Shown here: positions 1 to 6,103 of the stretch, in pieces
How positions within the stretch are numbered: the first letter of the stretch is position 1
Layout of the letters: every line of letters begins with the position of its first letter
Source: DSYF01 sp041181065
GTDB taxonomy: Bacteria; Verrucomicrobiota; Verrucomicrobiia; Limisphaerales; DSYF01
Length of the DNA stretch: 13,554 bases
Reading direction: 5' to 3'
Assembly (NCBI GenBank): GCA_041181065.1
Contig: JBEGQI010000289.1
Coordinates: 1 to 13,554 of the forward strand
Position numbers and translations under genes: made by a program
The notes under the pieces: model-generated
Told to the model about the DNA's origin: nothing
What the model saw: only the letters and a program-made list of their open reading frames with translations
Databases searched by the model: none

Positions 1-1056
1 GACGATCAGCAGACGCCGCCGCCAAGCATCATCATCCCCGTCCAAGGCAATCCGCAGGTTGTTGTTGGAGGTTATGACTACGTGGAAGTCGCCACGAATC
101 ATCTGCTTGTTGGGGTTGTACTTGATTTCTGCTTGGAGGAGGTCCCCGCCGACCAAACTCTTGAGCATCCGGGCCCCCTTCTCACTCAAGGTATCGCCCG
201 GAACGTCTTTGCCGACCAACACACGCTTGCCAAGGAACGCCGATGTTTCGAACCGGCCATTCAAATGCTGTGTACGGAGGTGCGCGACCATCGATTCCGA
301 CAACATCTTTTCGAGGAGGCTTACGAGGGTGCTTTTACCACCACCCGGCGTTCCCCGCACAAGCAGAATCCCATGGCAGGTGTTAGCCCCAAGCAACATC
401 GAGCCGAAGTATTTTTGAAGCAGCGTAATGTCATCTTTCTCCAACGCTGGCTCCAGGAGTTCCCGCAGAAAGCGTGGGCACTTGGCTTTCGGGTCAAACG
501 TGATTCCAGAGCTGATCTTGAAATCATACTTCGCGGAGTGAGTGATCAGATTCGGCTTCTTCTGGCGCAAATCCAGCAGCCCGTTTGCAACATGAAACAA
601 TCCCACCATGCCTGCCGGCTCGATGTCTGCGTCATACGATTGCAGCATCTTGGCCACAGAATTGTATAGGGATGTCTTGCTGGTCTGGACGAAGTCCTCC
701 TGCTCATATTCCTTGCCGAGGTGGAGGAGCAGATCCCCCAGCAACCGCCGAACTTCGACTTCGTGAATCGTAACCCAAAGCCCACTGCCGTTATCGAACC
801 TCGTGTAGGTCTTCGTTGTGGGCGCATACTTCACCTGATGCATCGTCGCGCATTTCGCTGCCACGGCCCGCTCATTAAGCGTCACCTTCTTACTTTCATT
901 TATCACGAATGGGGCACCGTACTGTTTGAATACTGGATCCTTTGCCGCCTTCTCTTCCGTCATCATTCTAACTTTGGCGGTGTCTGTGGCCGCCTCCACT
1001 TCAGGAGCGCAATCGCCGCGCTCCGCGTTCTTAATGTTCTGTTTTGTATTCTTCAT
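1..1056 (-). CDS. Phage P4/D5-type SF3 helicase (primase-helicase family), 3' end beyond window
   Basis: I translated the minus strand from the ATG at 1056 to the left edge: 352 codons, no stop, so the C-terminus is missing. Residues 235-243 read GTPGGGKST, a Walker A loop. A conserved strand near 278-288 (RVLVGKDVPGD) sits at the Walker B region, ITSNN at 328-332 matches the SF3 sensor motif, and DAWRRRLL at 343-350 carries the likely arginine finger. This is the layout of the phage/plasmid primase P4 C-terminal ATPase with a D5_N-like domain (about 100-220) before it. Family members unwind DNA at the element's own replication origin. The N-terminal ~100 residues are short and show no archaeo-eukaryotic primase motifs, so priming may come from another gene or the host. 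It is the third gene of the leftward cluster after the excisionase-like and RraB-like genes, 51 nt downstream of the latter. The family call is firm; the exact role is inferred. Confidence 0.88.
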   Translation of the reverse strand, partial: MKNTKQNIKNAERGDCAPEVEAATDTAKVRMMTEEKAAKDPVFKQYGAPFVINESKKVTLNERAVAAKCATMHQVKYAPTTKTYTRFDNGSGLWVTIHEVEVRRLLGDLLLHLGKEYEQEDFVQTSKTSLYNSVAKMLQSYDADIEPAGMVGLFHVANGLLDLRQKKPNLITHSAKYDFKISSGITFDPKAKCPRFLRELLEPALEKDDITLLQKYFGSMLLGANTCHGILLVRGTPGGGKSTLVSLLEKMLSESMVAHLRTQHLNGRFETSAFLGKRVLVGKDVPGDTLSEKGARMLKSLVGGDLLQAEIKYNPNKQMIRGDFHVVITSNNNLRIALDGDDDAWRRRLLIV

Positions 1057-1069
1057 ATTTCGAATTGGC

Positions 1070-1089
1070 GGGCGGGATTCCTCCCGCCC
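1070..1089 (-). promoter_or_regulatory. Perfect 8-bp hairpin in the leader of the helicase gene
   Basis: GGGCGGGA (minus strand, 1089-1082) pairs perfectly with TCCCGCCC (1077-1070) around a GGAA loop, a GNRA-type tetraloop. It lies between the RraB-like stop and the helicase ATG, ending 13 nt before the start codon. The only purine-rich, SD-like stretch upstream of this gene (GGGAGG) is buried in the stem and loop. No T-run follows, so it is not a standard terminator. It could cap an mRNA segment after processing, affect helicase translation, or be a REP-like repeat. Confidence 0.55.
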
Positions 1090-1107
1090 CACCGTCATCT
1101 GCATTTC

Positions 1108-1509
1108 TTAGGGGCGCAGCAATCCCCACCCGTCAAACCGACAACCGTGTTCTTCACCAATCTTCACCATGTGGTTTACCCAAACTTCAATTTCCGAGTC
1201 CGACAATCCAACCGTCACCGATACACCGATGACAACCACATGCTCCGGCCCGACGCCAAGCACCATGGCCTCGGCTACGTAGCCCCGATCGTCTTGCAAA
1301 CGGCGGAGCAGTGCTTCCGCAGCTTCGCTTGATGGAGCGTCATAGCAGAACTCCAGCGGCCGCCTAATGCCGTTGATATTCATCAGCTGCGTGAGGAGCC
1401 CCAACGCCTGCCGAGAGATCGCCAGCCGGTTCCTCAATGTTTCACGTTGTCCATTAGCGTTTAAGCCGCCCGAGGCATCAGCGAATTTCCCACTACCCTG
1501 ACTATTCAT
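1108..1509 (-). CDS. RraB-like protein (RNase E inhibitor RraB family), mobile-element encoded
   Basis: This 133-residue protein has no signal peptide or membrane segment. From about residue 50 it follows the RraB pattern: RPLEFCYDAPSSEAAEALL, then a beta strand (HVVVIGVSV), an acidic helix region, and a closing HGCRFDGWGLL. E. coli RraB ends its domain with KFDVEYDGWGTYF after a similar strand-helix unit, so the FDGWG/YDGWG signature and spacing agree. RraB binds the C-terminal region of RNase E and inhibits or redirects mRNA decay. The first ~35 residues (Gly/Ser/Asn-rich) are outside the domain. The start at 1509 is supported by GGAGG six bases upstream, and it overlaps the excisionase-like gene by 8 nt, suggesting translational coupling. 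Family assignment is by motif only; action on RNase E is inference. Confidence 0.62.
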   Translation of the reverse strand: MNSQGSGKFADASGGLNANGQRETLRNRLAISRQALGLLTQLMNINGIRRPLEFCYDAPSSEAAEALLRRLQDDRGYVAEAMVLGVGPEHVVVIGVSVTVGLSDSEIEVWVNHMVKIGEEHGCRFDGWGLLRP

Positions 1510-1702
1510 GGACTACCTCCGTCGTGCTGACCAAGAATTCTTCGAGACTCTTGTGCGTGATGCGAAGGTGACGAAGCGCCTTGGATGATTTTAGAAGACC
1601 GCGATCTACCAACCGATACACCGACTTTGTACTAACTTTCAGGAGCACTGCCGTTTCTTCCGCCGTATACACCAACTGTTTCACTTGATTCTCACTAGGC
1701 AT
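1502..1702 (-). CDS. Excisionase/AlpA-type helix-turn-helix DNA-binding protein
   Basis: This small protein of 66 residues has the standard HTH_17/MerR-like layout: a YTAEETAVLLKVSTKSVYRL helix-turn-helix (about 12-31), a basic wing (RGLLKSSKALRHLRI), and a final helix (SLEEFL). Proteins of this size and shape are excisionases or AlpA-type activators. They bind att sites or element promoters to steer integrase toward excision or to switch on element genes. The start at 1702 follows an SD-like GAAAGG at good spacing. It is the first gene of the leftward cluster and overlaps the RraB-like gene. The nearby truncated tRNA supports a mobile-element role. No integrase is in the window, so whether it acts as an excisionase or as a regulator remains open. 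Confidence 0.75.
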   Translation of the reverse strand: MPSENQVKQLVYTAEETAVLLKVSTKSVYRLVDRGLLKSSKALRHLRITHKSLEEFLVSTTEVVHE

Positions 1703-2323
1703 ATTTGCCTTTCAGAGAATTTGCCCTGCGTGCTCAGGGTGCTTAACCAGAGGCGAGGATTTTGAGGTCCTCGCTCCGGTGTCTTGAACACCATGCGCAA
1801 TGGCAAACCGCAACCCAGACGCGTAGCCTTAAAGGTCACGCGCCTTGTCGCTGTCGTTTTTATCACTGCCGCATGGCTGAGAAGCCTCTTGCGGAGAAGG
1901 TCGTCAGACGAGCTGACATGACCATTCGCGTCGGACGATTGATCGCCACCGACCCTGACTAACCCACGGTGGTCGAAAACCGACACGAACGGTGTTTATC
2001 AGCAAGGGGTGTGCCGAGCAGAAAACTACAGGAAGCAGCGGGGGGAGCAGATTGCAGATGTCTCAAAATCTAGCACATTTCGAATTATCCTTCGCAATGC
2101 AGTGACGACACAGTTCACCAAAGCTCGCGCCCATGTGCAACCACGCCTCGGCCAGAAATAATGGTGTCGAAAATCTGATACTGCCATTGTATACTACCTG
2201 ACGAAAATTGAGCCTTTTTCAGTCTAAATCGGTCCTCTCAGCGAAAACCGGAAAGTGGAGGAAAGGGCCGTCAGTATTGGTCGGTCCCCGTGTGTCCACT
2301 TAGGGCCAAATTCCGTTTCTCAT
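1703..2323. other. Non-coding end region of the mobile element
   Basis: About 620 bp with no convincing gene. Frames on both strands are short and lack protein-like composition. It is visibly more AT-rich than the chromosome to the right. It contains a perfect hairpin (1753-1774) and a TATACAAT box on the minus strand (2193-2186) with no good -35 partner. It presumably holds the promoter of the excisionase-like gene and the element's att-proximal DNA. I see no recombinase gene and no copy of the tRNA 3' half here. Confidence 0.5.
1753..1774. repeat. Inverted repeat upstream of the excisionase-like gene
   Basis: GCGAGGA (1753-1759) and TCCTCGC (1768-1774) are perfect inverted repeats around an 8-base spacer, 51 bp upstream of the excisionase-like start. 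It could be an operator for the HTH protein or a hairpin in its leader. No T-run follows on either strand. The structure is seen directly; the function is a guess. Confidence 0.4.
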
Positions 2324-2362
2324 TTAGAAGGCAGATGCTCTATCCAACTGAGCTACAGGCGC
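2324..2362 (-). pseudogene. Truncated tRNA-Arg(UCU): 5' half only, cut at the anticodon loop
   Basis: On the minus strand, 2362-2324 reads as the first 39 bases of a tRNA: acceptor strand GCGCCTG, TA, D-arm GCTC-AGTTGGATA-GAGC, then TCTGC and the anticodon loop CTTCTAA (anticodon TCT, arginine). It closely resembles E. coli argU over this half. The following bases (ATGAG) do not pair with TCTGC, and no T-arm or CAGGCGC acceptor strand follows. The gene is therefore broken right after the anticodon loop, a known crossover site for tyrosine integrases. I read it as an attachment-site junction between the element (left) and chromosome (right). A functional copy should exist elsewhere. Confidence 0.8.
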
Positions 2363-2413
2363 ACCGCGCACCCTAATTCGCACGAAGCCCCAAGCCGGGC
2401 AAGCGGATTCATG

Positions 2414-3754
2414 CTAGCGGCGCGGAACGCCACCACCAGCCATCTGCTTTTGCGGACGCAACTTCTTGACCCGCACATCAAGCCCGTCAAGTTGGTCGAT
2501 CAATTTGCCAGACTGCCTCGGTGAAGATTCGAACGGCGCGCGCCTGGTGTTCCCAGTGGTCGCCGACGCCGGGGAGCTGCCCAGATGGCTATTGATGGTT
2601 TGGATGTATTCGCCGCAGATGCCGGCAAGCTCCGGGGCGAGGCGCACACGGATCGCCTCTAATTCTCTGAGTTTGCGGCGCAGAACCTCGTCCCGTTTCG
2701 CGGGATCCCAATCACGCACGACCGCCTGCAATCGCACTTCAGCATGCATCGGCAGTTCATTGGTCGTGCCGTAAACGCTGACTGTCTCCGTAAGCGCAGC
2801 GGTCAGCTTGTTCCAACTCTCCTCATACGTCCAAGTCTGGATGAGATCACGGTTGGCAAAGCCAGTGGAGTGCAACGCCCACCACTTTTCAACATCGAGC
2901 GGTCGTTTGAAGTGCGGCTTGAATCCTTCGAGGAATGCCATCTGCCAGTTGAGGTGCGCCGGCAGCGCCGCGATGAAGTTGCGCATGCAATCGCGGCCGC
3001 CGCGCAGATTCAGCAGGTCGCACGCAAGCAATTGCGCGCAGGCCCGGAAGCGCGGTCCGTCGGGGCCTTCCGTGTAGCCGGGCGCAGGCCAGCTCAATTC
3101 CTCGAACGTCAACGGCGTCTCGCCGAACAGCGTCTTGTGGGCTTTCTCCAGCGCGCTCAGTCGGCGCGCATCCGTCACCACCGGACTGAACGTGACACCG
3201 TTCGCGTTGAGCTTTGGCGTATCGATGATCAGCTCTGCTTGATTATTCACCAGCAGGTGATACGCGAGCCCCTCAGTCAGCCAGACTGGAATTTCAACGG
3301 ACCGCTCGCGCGCGGAACGATTGGCAAATTCGAGCAGGACGACTTGAACCAGCGTGCGCAGATAACGCTCGCGGGAGATTTGATCAGGCATCGTGACACG
3401 ATAGTTCCAACCGCCGATGGATCGGTCGGAAAGGATGCCGGTCGTCTCGTCGCCACTACGCGCCCGGCGCAACACGATGGAAATTTTGCTTTCCCACTGG
3501 CCCTTGTATCCCAGTTCCCGCCACACCGCCGCCCGGATGCGCTCGGCGGAAACCGCCACAAGCGTTGGATCGAGACTGATCTGGTTGGTAGCCGCGACCG
3601 CACGGGCGGCGGTGCGGGGGCCGCTGGTAACCGGTGGGAAAACGGCGAATTGCCCGCTAACGCTGCGCGCCGGTGTGGGCAGCGCGGCAACGCCCAGGGC
3701 CGAAGCAACCGTTGCCGCAACCGAAGCGAACAGGATTGCGGCGATGGCTTTCAT
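2414..3754 (-). CDS. Exported hypothetical protein with degenerate gluzincin (peptidase MA-like) core
   Basis: A 446-residue protein beginning with a hydrophobic signal-peptide-like segment (residues 1-28, ending near ALPTPA), so probably exported to the periplasm or envelope. Residues 131-167 resemble the core of peptidase MA-like gluzincins: a helix (YLRTLVQVVLLEFANR), then the typical WLTEGLAYHLL at 158-168, which in active members supplies the third zinc ligand. Where HExxH is expected the sequence has VQVVL, so the zinc site is missing and proteolysis is unlikely. The C-terminal ~60 residues are low complexity and basic. It starts 17 nt after the FmdB-type gene stops, so the two are probably co-transcribed. 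There is no SD before the ATG. I do not recognise a named family; the pseudo-peptidase reading is inference from the WLTEG motif. Confidence 0.75.
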   Translation of the reverse strand: MKAIAAILFASVAATVASALGVAALPTPARSVSGQFAVFPPVTSGPRTAARAVAATNQISLDPTLVAVSAERIRAAVWRELGYKGQWESKISIVLRRARSGDETTGILSDRSIGGWNYRVTMPDQISRERYLRTLVQVVLLEFANRSARERSVEIPVWLTEGLAYHLLVNNQAELIIDTPKLNANGVTFSPVVTDARRLSALEKAHKTLFGETPLTFEELSWPAPGYTEGPDGPRFRACAQLLACDLLNLRGGRDCMRNFIAALPAHLNWQMAFLEGFKPHFKRPLDVEKWWALHSTGFANRDLIQTWTYEESWNKLTAALTETVSVYGTTNELPMHAEVRLQAVVRDWDPAKRDEVLRRKLRELEAIRVRLAPELAGICGEYIQTINSHLGSSPASATTGNTRRAPFESSPRQSGKLIDQLDGLDVRVKKLRPQKQMAGGGVPRR

Positions 3755-3771
3755 GGCAACGTTGAAGGGAC

Positions 3772-4074
3772 TTAGTCCTTTTTGGCGGACTTGGATTCGG
3801 CGGAGGATTTTTTCTCCGGCGCAGGCGATGGTGAACTGGAATCCTTCTTGGCCGCAGCCTTGTAGCCTTCACTGCGGTAATCGGTGATATAAAAACCCGA
3901 ACCTTTGAAGATCATCCCCGCACCACTGCCAAGCTGGCGCTTCACCTTGCCTTTGCCCCAGCGCTTCTGACCGCAAACATCCTTCGGGCAAATGGTCAGC
4001 GCATCATCCTTCATGGATTGGAACTTCTCGAATTCCAATCCGCACTTGGCGCAAACGTAAGCGTAAGTCGGCAT
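3772..4074 (-). CDS. FmdB-family zinc ribbon protein
   Basis: This 100-residue protein starts MPTYAYVCAKCG, the diagnostic opening of the FmdB/CxxC_CxxC_SSSS family. Cysteines at 8, 11, 29 and 34 can bind zinc, though the second pair is spaced CxxxxC rather than the usual CxxC. Residues 49-65 (GSGAGMIFKGSGFYITDY) are the conserved glycine-rich stretch that follows the ribbon in this family. The last ~28 residues are a Lys/Ser/Ala-rich low-complexity tail. FmdB was named as a regulator of amidase genes, but most family members have no proven role. It has its own promoter (4081-4111), with the -10 box six bases from the ATG and no SD, so its mRNA may be leaderless. The gluzincin-like gene follows after 17 nt. 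Confidence 0.9.
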   Translation of the reverse strand: MPTYAYVCAKCGLEFEKFQSMKDDALTICPKDVCGQKRWGKGKVKRQLGSGAGMIFKGSGFYITDYRSEGYKAAAKKDSSSPSPAPEKKSSAESKSAKKD

Positions 4075-4080
4075 GGCTGA

Positions 4081-4111
4081 ATTGTAATAGCGCGCGGCGG
4101 TTGTCCGTCAA
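4081..4111 (-). promoter_or_regulatory. Probable sigma-70-type promoter of the FmdB-family gene
   Basis: On the minus strand, TTGACG (4111-4106) and TACAAT (4086-4081) match -35 and -10 boxes at five of six positions each, with a slightly long 19-base spacer. Only six bases (TCAGCC) separate the -10 box from the ATG, putting the expected transcription start on or next to the initiation codon. The -35 box overlaps the tail of the upstream terminator. Confidence 0.6.
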
Positions 4112-4146
4112 GAAAGCGAACGGCCTGCCCCGCGAAGGGCAGGCCG
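4105..4146 (-). terminator. Rho-independent-type terminator of the coiled-coil gene
   Basis: CGGCCTGCCC (minus strand, 4146-4137) pairs perfectly over 10 bp with GGGCAGGCCG (4130-4121) around a 6-base loop. A T-rich tail (TTCGCTTTCTT) follows. It sits 18 bp after the coiled-coil gene's stop codon, as expected for its intrinsic terminator. Confidence 0.75.
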
Positions 4147-4164
4147 CACGCGGGAACGGCCTTG

Positions 4165-4920
4165 TTACTTGTTCGGAACAGGCGCCAAGGGCGTGGTGGT
4201 GCCGTCCGAATGAATCTCAACATTCAAGTCGTAACTGTTCGTCGGCGCAGCGGGCTGGCTCTTGTCCATCAACTGTTGCGCGCCCTTCTTCTCGCCCGGA
4301 CCGAACAGGCCTTCGCGCAACCAGCGGAGGCGGTTGGCGATGGATAGTTCGGCCTTCAATTGTGCGACCTGCTGCTTGAGGAATTTGAGATCGTTCAGCT
4401 TCTTCTCGAGCTCGGCCTTTTCGGCGAGCAGCTTGGTGAGCTCCTTTTGGAGCAGGGCCTTGTCACCTTCGGCGCTGGCGAGTTTCTGCTGCGTCACGGC
4501 GATCTGGGTGTTCAGGTTGGTGATGGCCGTGCTGTATTCGGCCGCTTTGGCGTCGAGTTCCTTGTTCTGGTTCTCAAGCTCAGTGATCTTGGCATCGCGC
4601 GCCGCCAAGGTTTCCTTGCTGATCTTGAGGGCATCCTCAGTCTGCTTGAGGTCCGTCTCGGTCTTGGCAAGGGTGGTGAGCGCGGAAGCGTGCGTGTTGG
4701 AAAGGCTGAGGTAATCCGCATTCTTCTTTTCCAGATCCGCTTTCGCGGTGTTGGCCACGCCGGTCATCTCGTCGAGCTTCGTCTGCGTCTGCACCACGTT
4801 GTTCGAATAGACCACAATCTCGTGATTCTTGTCTGAGATGGCCTTGTGATTGACGAAGGCCAAAACGGCCAGACCCAGTGCGACGACCGCAAGGATCGGA
4901 ATGATGATTTTTGAGTTCAT
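4165..4920 (-). CDS. Membrane-anchored coiled-coil protein of unknown function
   Basis: A 251-residue protein with one N-terminal hydrophobic segment (about 4-23, IIIPILAVVALGLAVLAFV) after a short Met-Asn-Ser-Lys start, most likely an uncleaved anchor. It is followed by a long heptad-rich coiled coil (about 30-195) full of Leu, Glu, Lys, Gln and Ala, for example ELTKLLAEKAELEKKLNDL. The final ~45 residues are Pro/Asn/Thr-rich and probably flexible. This layout suggests a dimeric inner-membrane protein with a rod reaching into the periplasm or along the membrane; I do not recognise a family. It is divergent from the LON-domain gene across a 138-bp gap and ends at the hairpin terminator at 4105-4146. 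There is no SD. Translation of this frame is convincing from amino-acid pattern; the function is unknown. Confidence 0.8.
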   Translation of the reverse strand: MNSKIIIPILAVVALGLAVLAFVNHKAISDKNHEIVVYSNNVVQTQTKLDEMTGVANTAKADLEKKNADYLSLSNTHASALTTLAKTETDLKQTEDALKISKETLAARDAKITELENQNKELDAKAAEYSTAITNLNTQIAVTQQKLASAEGDKALLQKELTKLLAEKAELEKKLNDLKFLKQQVAQLKAELSIANRLRWLREGLFGPGEKKGAQQLMDKSQPAAPTNSYDLNVEIHSDGTTTPLAPVPNK

Positions 4921-5046
4921 AATCAGGTTCAGTCGGACGAAGCGGCCCCGGCAAAATTCACGGGACTCGACCTCGCCCGCGCTAGAATGGGTTTTTAAGA
5001 GGGTTTTGGCAAGCGCCGCGCTGCTTGCAGAAGAAAGGCCATCGCT

Positions 5047-5061
5047 TAAAATATCTTCATG
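5047..5061 (+). promoter_or_regulatory. -10 box placed for leaderless transcription of the LON-domain gene
   Basis: TAAAAT (5047-5052) lies six bases (ATCTTC) before the ATG at 5059, and no SD sequence is present. The spacing is identical to that of the FmdB-family gene. The -35 region is weak (TTGCAG at 5025-5030). A perfect inverted repeat, GCAAGC/GCTTGC (5010-5015 and 5024-5029), overlaps the -35 position and may be a regulator site. Confidence 0.45.
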
Positions 5062-5736
5062 CAGTTGCCGTCCGAAGTGCCAGTCATGATCCTTGCCAAC
5101 GCCACGTTGTTCCCGCAGGCGTTGCTACCGCTTTACATTTTCGAACCCCGCTACCGGCGCATGCTTGCCGACTCGCTCGCCTCGCACCGGATGTTCGCCG
5201 TGGCGATGCAGCGGCCGAACGCGACGCGCGAACAACCCGAACCCATCGCCGGCCTTGGCCTCGTCCGCGTCTCGGTCGAACACGGCGATTCCACCTCGCA
5301 CCTCATTCTTCAAGGCATCGCCCGTATACAGCTTCGTGAAGCGGTGCGTTACAAACCTTACCGCAAGCATCGCGTCGAGTTGATGAATACGCCTCTCGCG
5401 GATTCGGCGGCGGTGGAACTGCTGGTCGCCCGCCTGCGCCAGTTGTTGCAGCAACGCGCCGAACTCGGCTTGCCGTTTCCATTTCCCGTCACCCCGGCGC
5501 CCGATTCCAAAGCAACGAAACCCAGCGGGATATCCCCCAAGGATGTGCTTAAATATCTCGAGGACATCCGCGACCCCGAACAGTTGGTTGACCTGGTGTC
5601 CTGTGCCGTCCTGCCGGATGCGCTGGAACGCCAGTGCATTCTTGAGACGGCCTCCCTCGAATCCCGCCTCCGGCAGCTGATCAAATACGTTACGCTGGAC
5701 ATCCGTCGTTGCAGCAGGAAGTCTGACGCCGATTGA
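5059..5736 (+). CDS. Stand-alone LON substrate-binding domain protein
   Basis: This 225-residue protein matches the N-terminal domain of Lon protease without the ATPase or protease parts. The N-terminus has the LON strand and loop (VPVMILANATLFPQALLPL followed by YIFEPRYRRML), followed by GLGLVRVS and LILQGIARIQL, where Lon proteins typically have their second and third conserved strands. The helical half contains RLRQLLQQRAEL and a terminal LESRLRQLIKYV. Stand-alone LON proteins are widespread; they are presumed to bind unfolded or specific substrates, but their role is mostly unproven. The start is chosen at the ATG at 5059 because the first beta strand begins at once; a -10 box six bases upstream points to a leaderless mRNA. 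It heads a plus-strand cluster with the DUF1844 gene 7 nt downstream. Confidence 0.88.
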   Translation: MQLPSEVPVMILANATLFPQALLPLYIFEPRYRRMLADSLASHRMFAVAMQRPNATREQPEPIAGLGLVRVSVEHGDSTSHLILQGIARIQLREAVRYKPYRKHRVELMNTPLADSAAVELLVARLRQLLQQRAELGLPFPFPVTPAPDSKATKPSGISPKDVLKYLEDIRDPEQLVDLVSCAVLPDALERQCILETASLESRLRQLIKYVTLDIRRCSRKSDAD

Positions 5737-5743
5737 TTTCATC

Positions 5744-6076
5744 ATGACGCCGAACGAATCACCGTTGACGCCGGAAGAAAAGCAGTCCGCGCTGTTCGCC
5801 CAAATGGTCATGCACGTCGCCGGCACGGCGATGGTGATGCTGGGCCGCATGCCGAACCCAATGACCAAGAAAACCGAGATTGATCTCGAATCGGCGCAAC
5901 TGCTGATCGACCAGCTTGAGATGCTGGAAATCAAAACCAAGGGCAACCTCACCGGCGAAGAGCAGCATTTGCTGAAGCAGAACCTGATGATGCTCCGCAT
6001 GGGCTTCGTTCAAGCGGCTGAAACCGCGAATAAAGCGCCCGCCACGACCGGCACTGAAACCCCGGCCAAATCCTGA
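5744..6076 (+). CDS. DUF1844 domain protein
   Basis: A 110-residue protein whose core (about 15-92) is the DUF1844 pattern: FAQMVMHVAGTAMVMLGRMP, then an amphipathic stretch with IDLESAQLLIDQLEMLEIKT and GNLTGEEQHLLKQNLMMLRM. It is rich in Met and Leu and likely all helical, with no signal peptide. The last ~18 residues are Thr/Ala/Pro-rich. The family is conserved in several phyla, including Verrucomicrobiota and Acidobacteriota, with no known function. It begins 7 nt after the LON-domain gene and ends 27 nt before the glycosyltransferase, so the three are probably co-transcribed. No SD precedes the ATG. Confidence 0.9.
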   Translation: MTPNESPLTPEEKQSALFAQMVMHVAGTAMVMLGRMPNPMTKKTEIDLESAQLLIDQLEMLEIKTKGNLTGEEQHLLKQNLMMLRMGFVQAAETANKAPATTGTETPAKS

Positions 6077-6103
6077 CCGCCGCGGCACCCTTGTGCTGCT
6101 CGC

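Noticed and set aside
82..1332. Long plus-strand frames (82-669, 721-1332) opposite the helicase and RraB-like genes
   Set aside because: They are antisense shadows; the minus-strand translations carry clear family motifs (Walker A, FDGWG).
1793..1921. 42-codon plus-strand ORF with a short hydrophobic stretch and basic tail
   Set aside because: No SD, no homology I recognise, and the length is expected by chance in this region.
2186..2193. TATACAAT as a -10 box for the excisionase-like operon
   Set aside because: No -35 match at usual spacing, and nearly 500 bp from the gene; too weak to annotate as a promoter.
2000..2330. Group I intron interrupting the tRNA-Arg anticodon loop
   Set aside because: No U-G splice-site pairing, no recognisable intron core, and no 3' tRNA half (T-arm plus CAGGCGC) anywhere to the left in this window.
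2744..3775. 343-codon plus-strand frame opposite the exported gluzincin-like gene
   Set aside because: Arg/Gln/Ala-rich composition with no motif. The minus strand has a signal peptide and the WLTEG motif.
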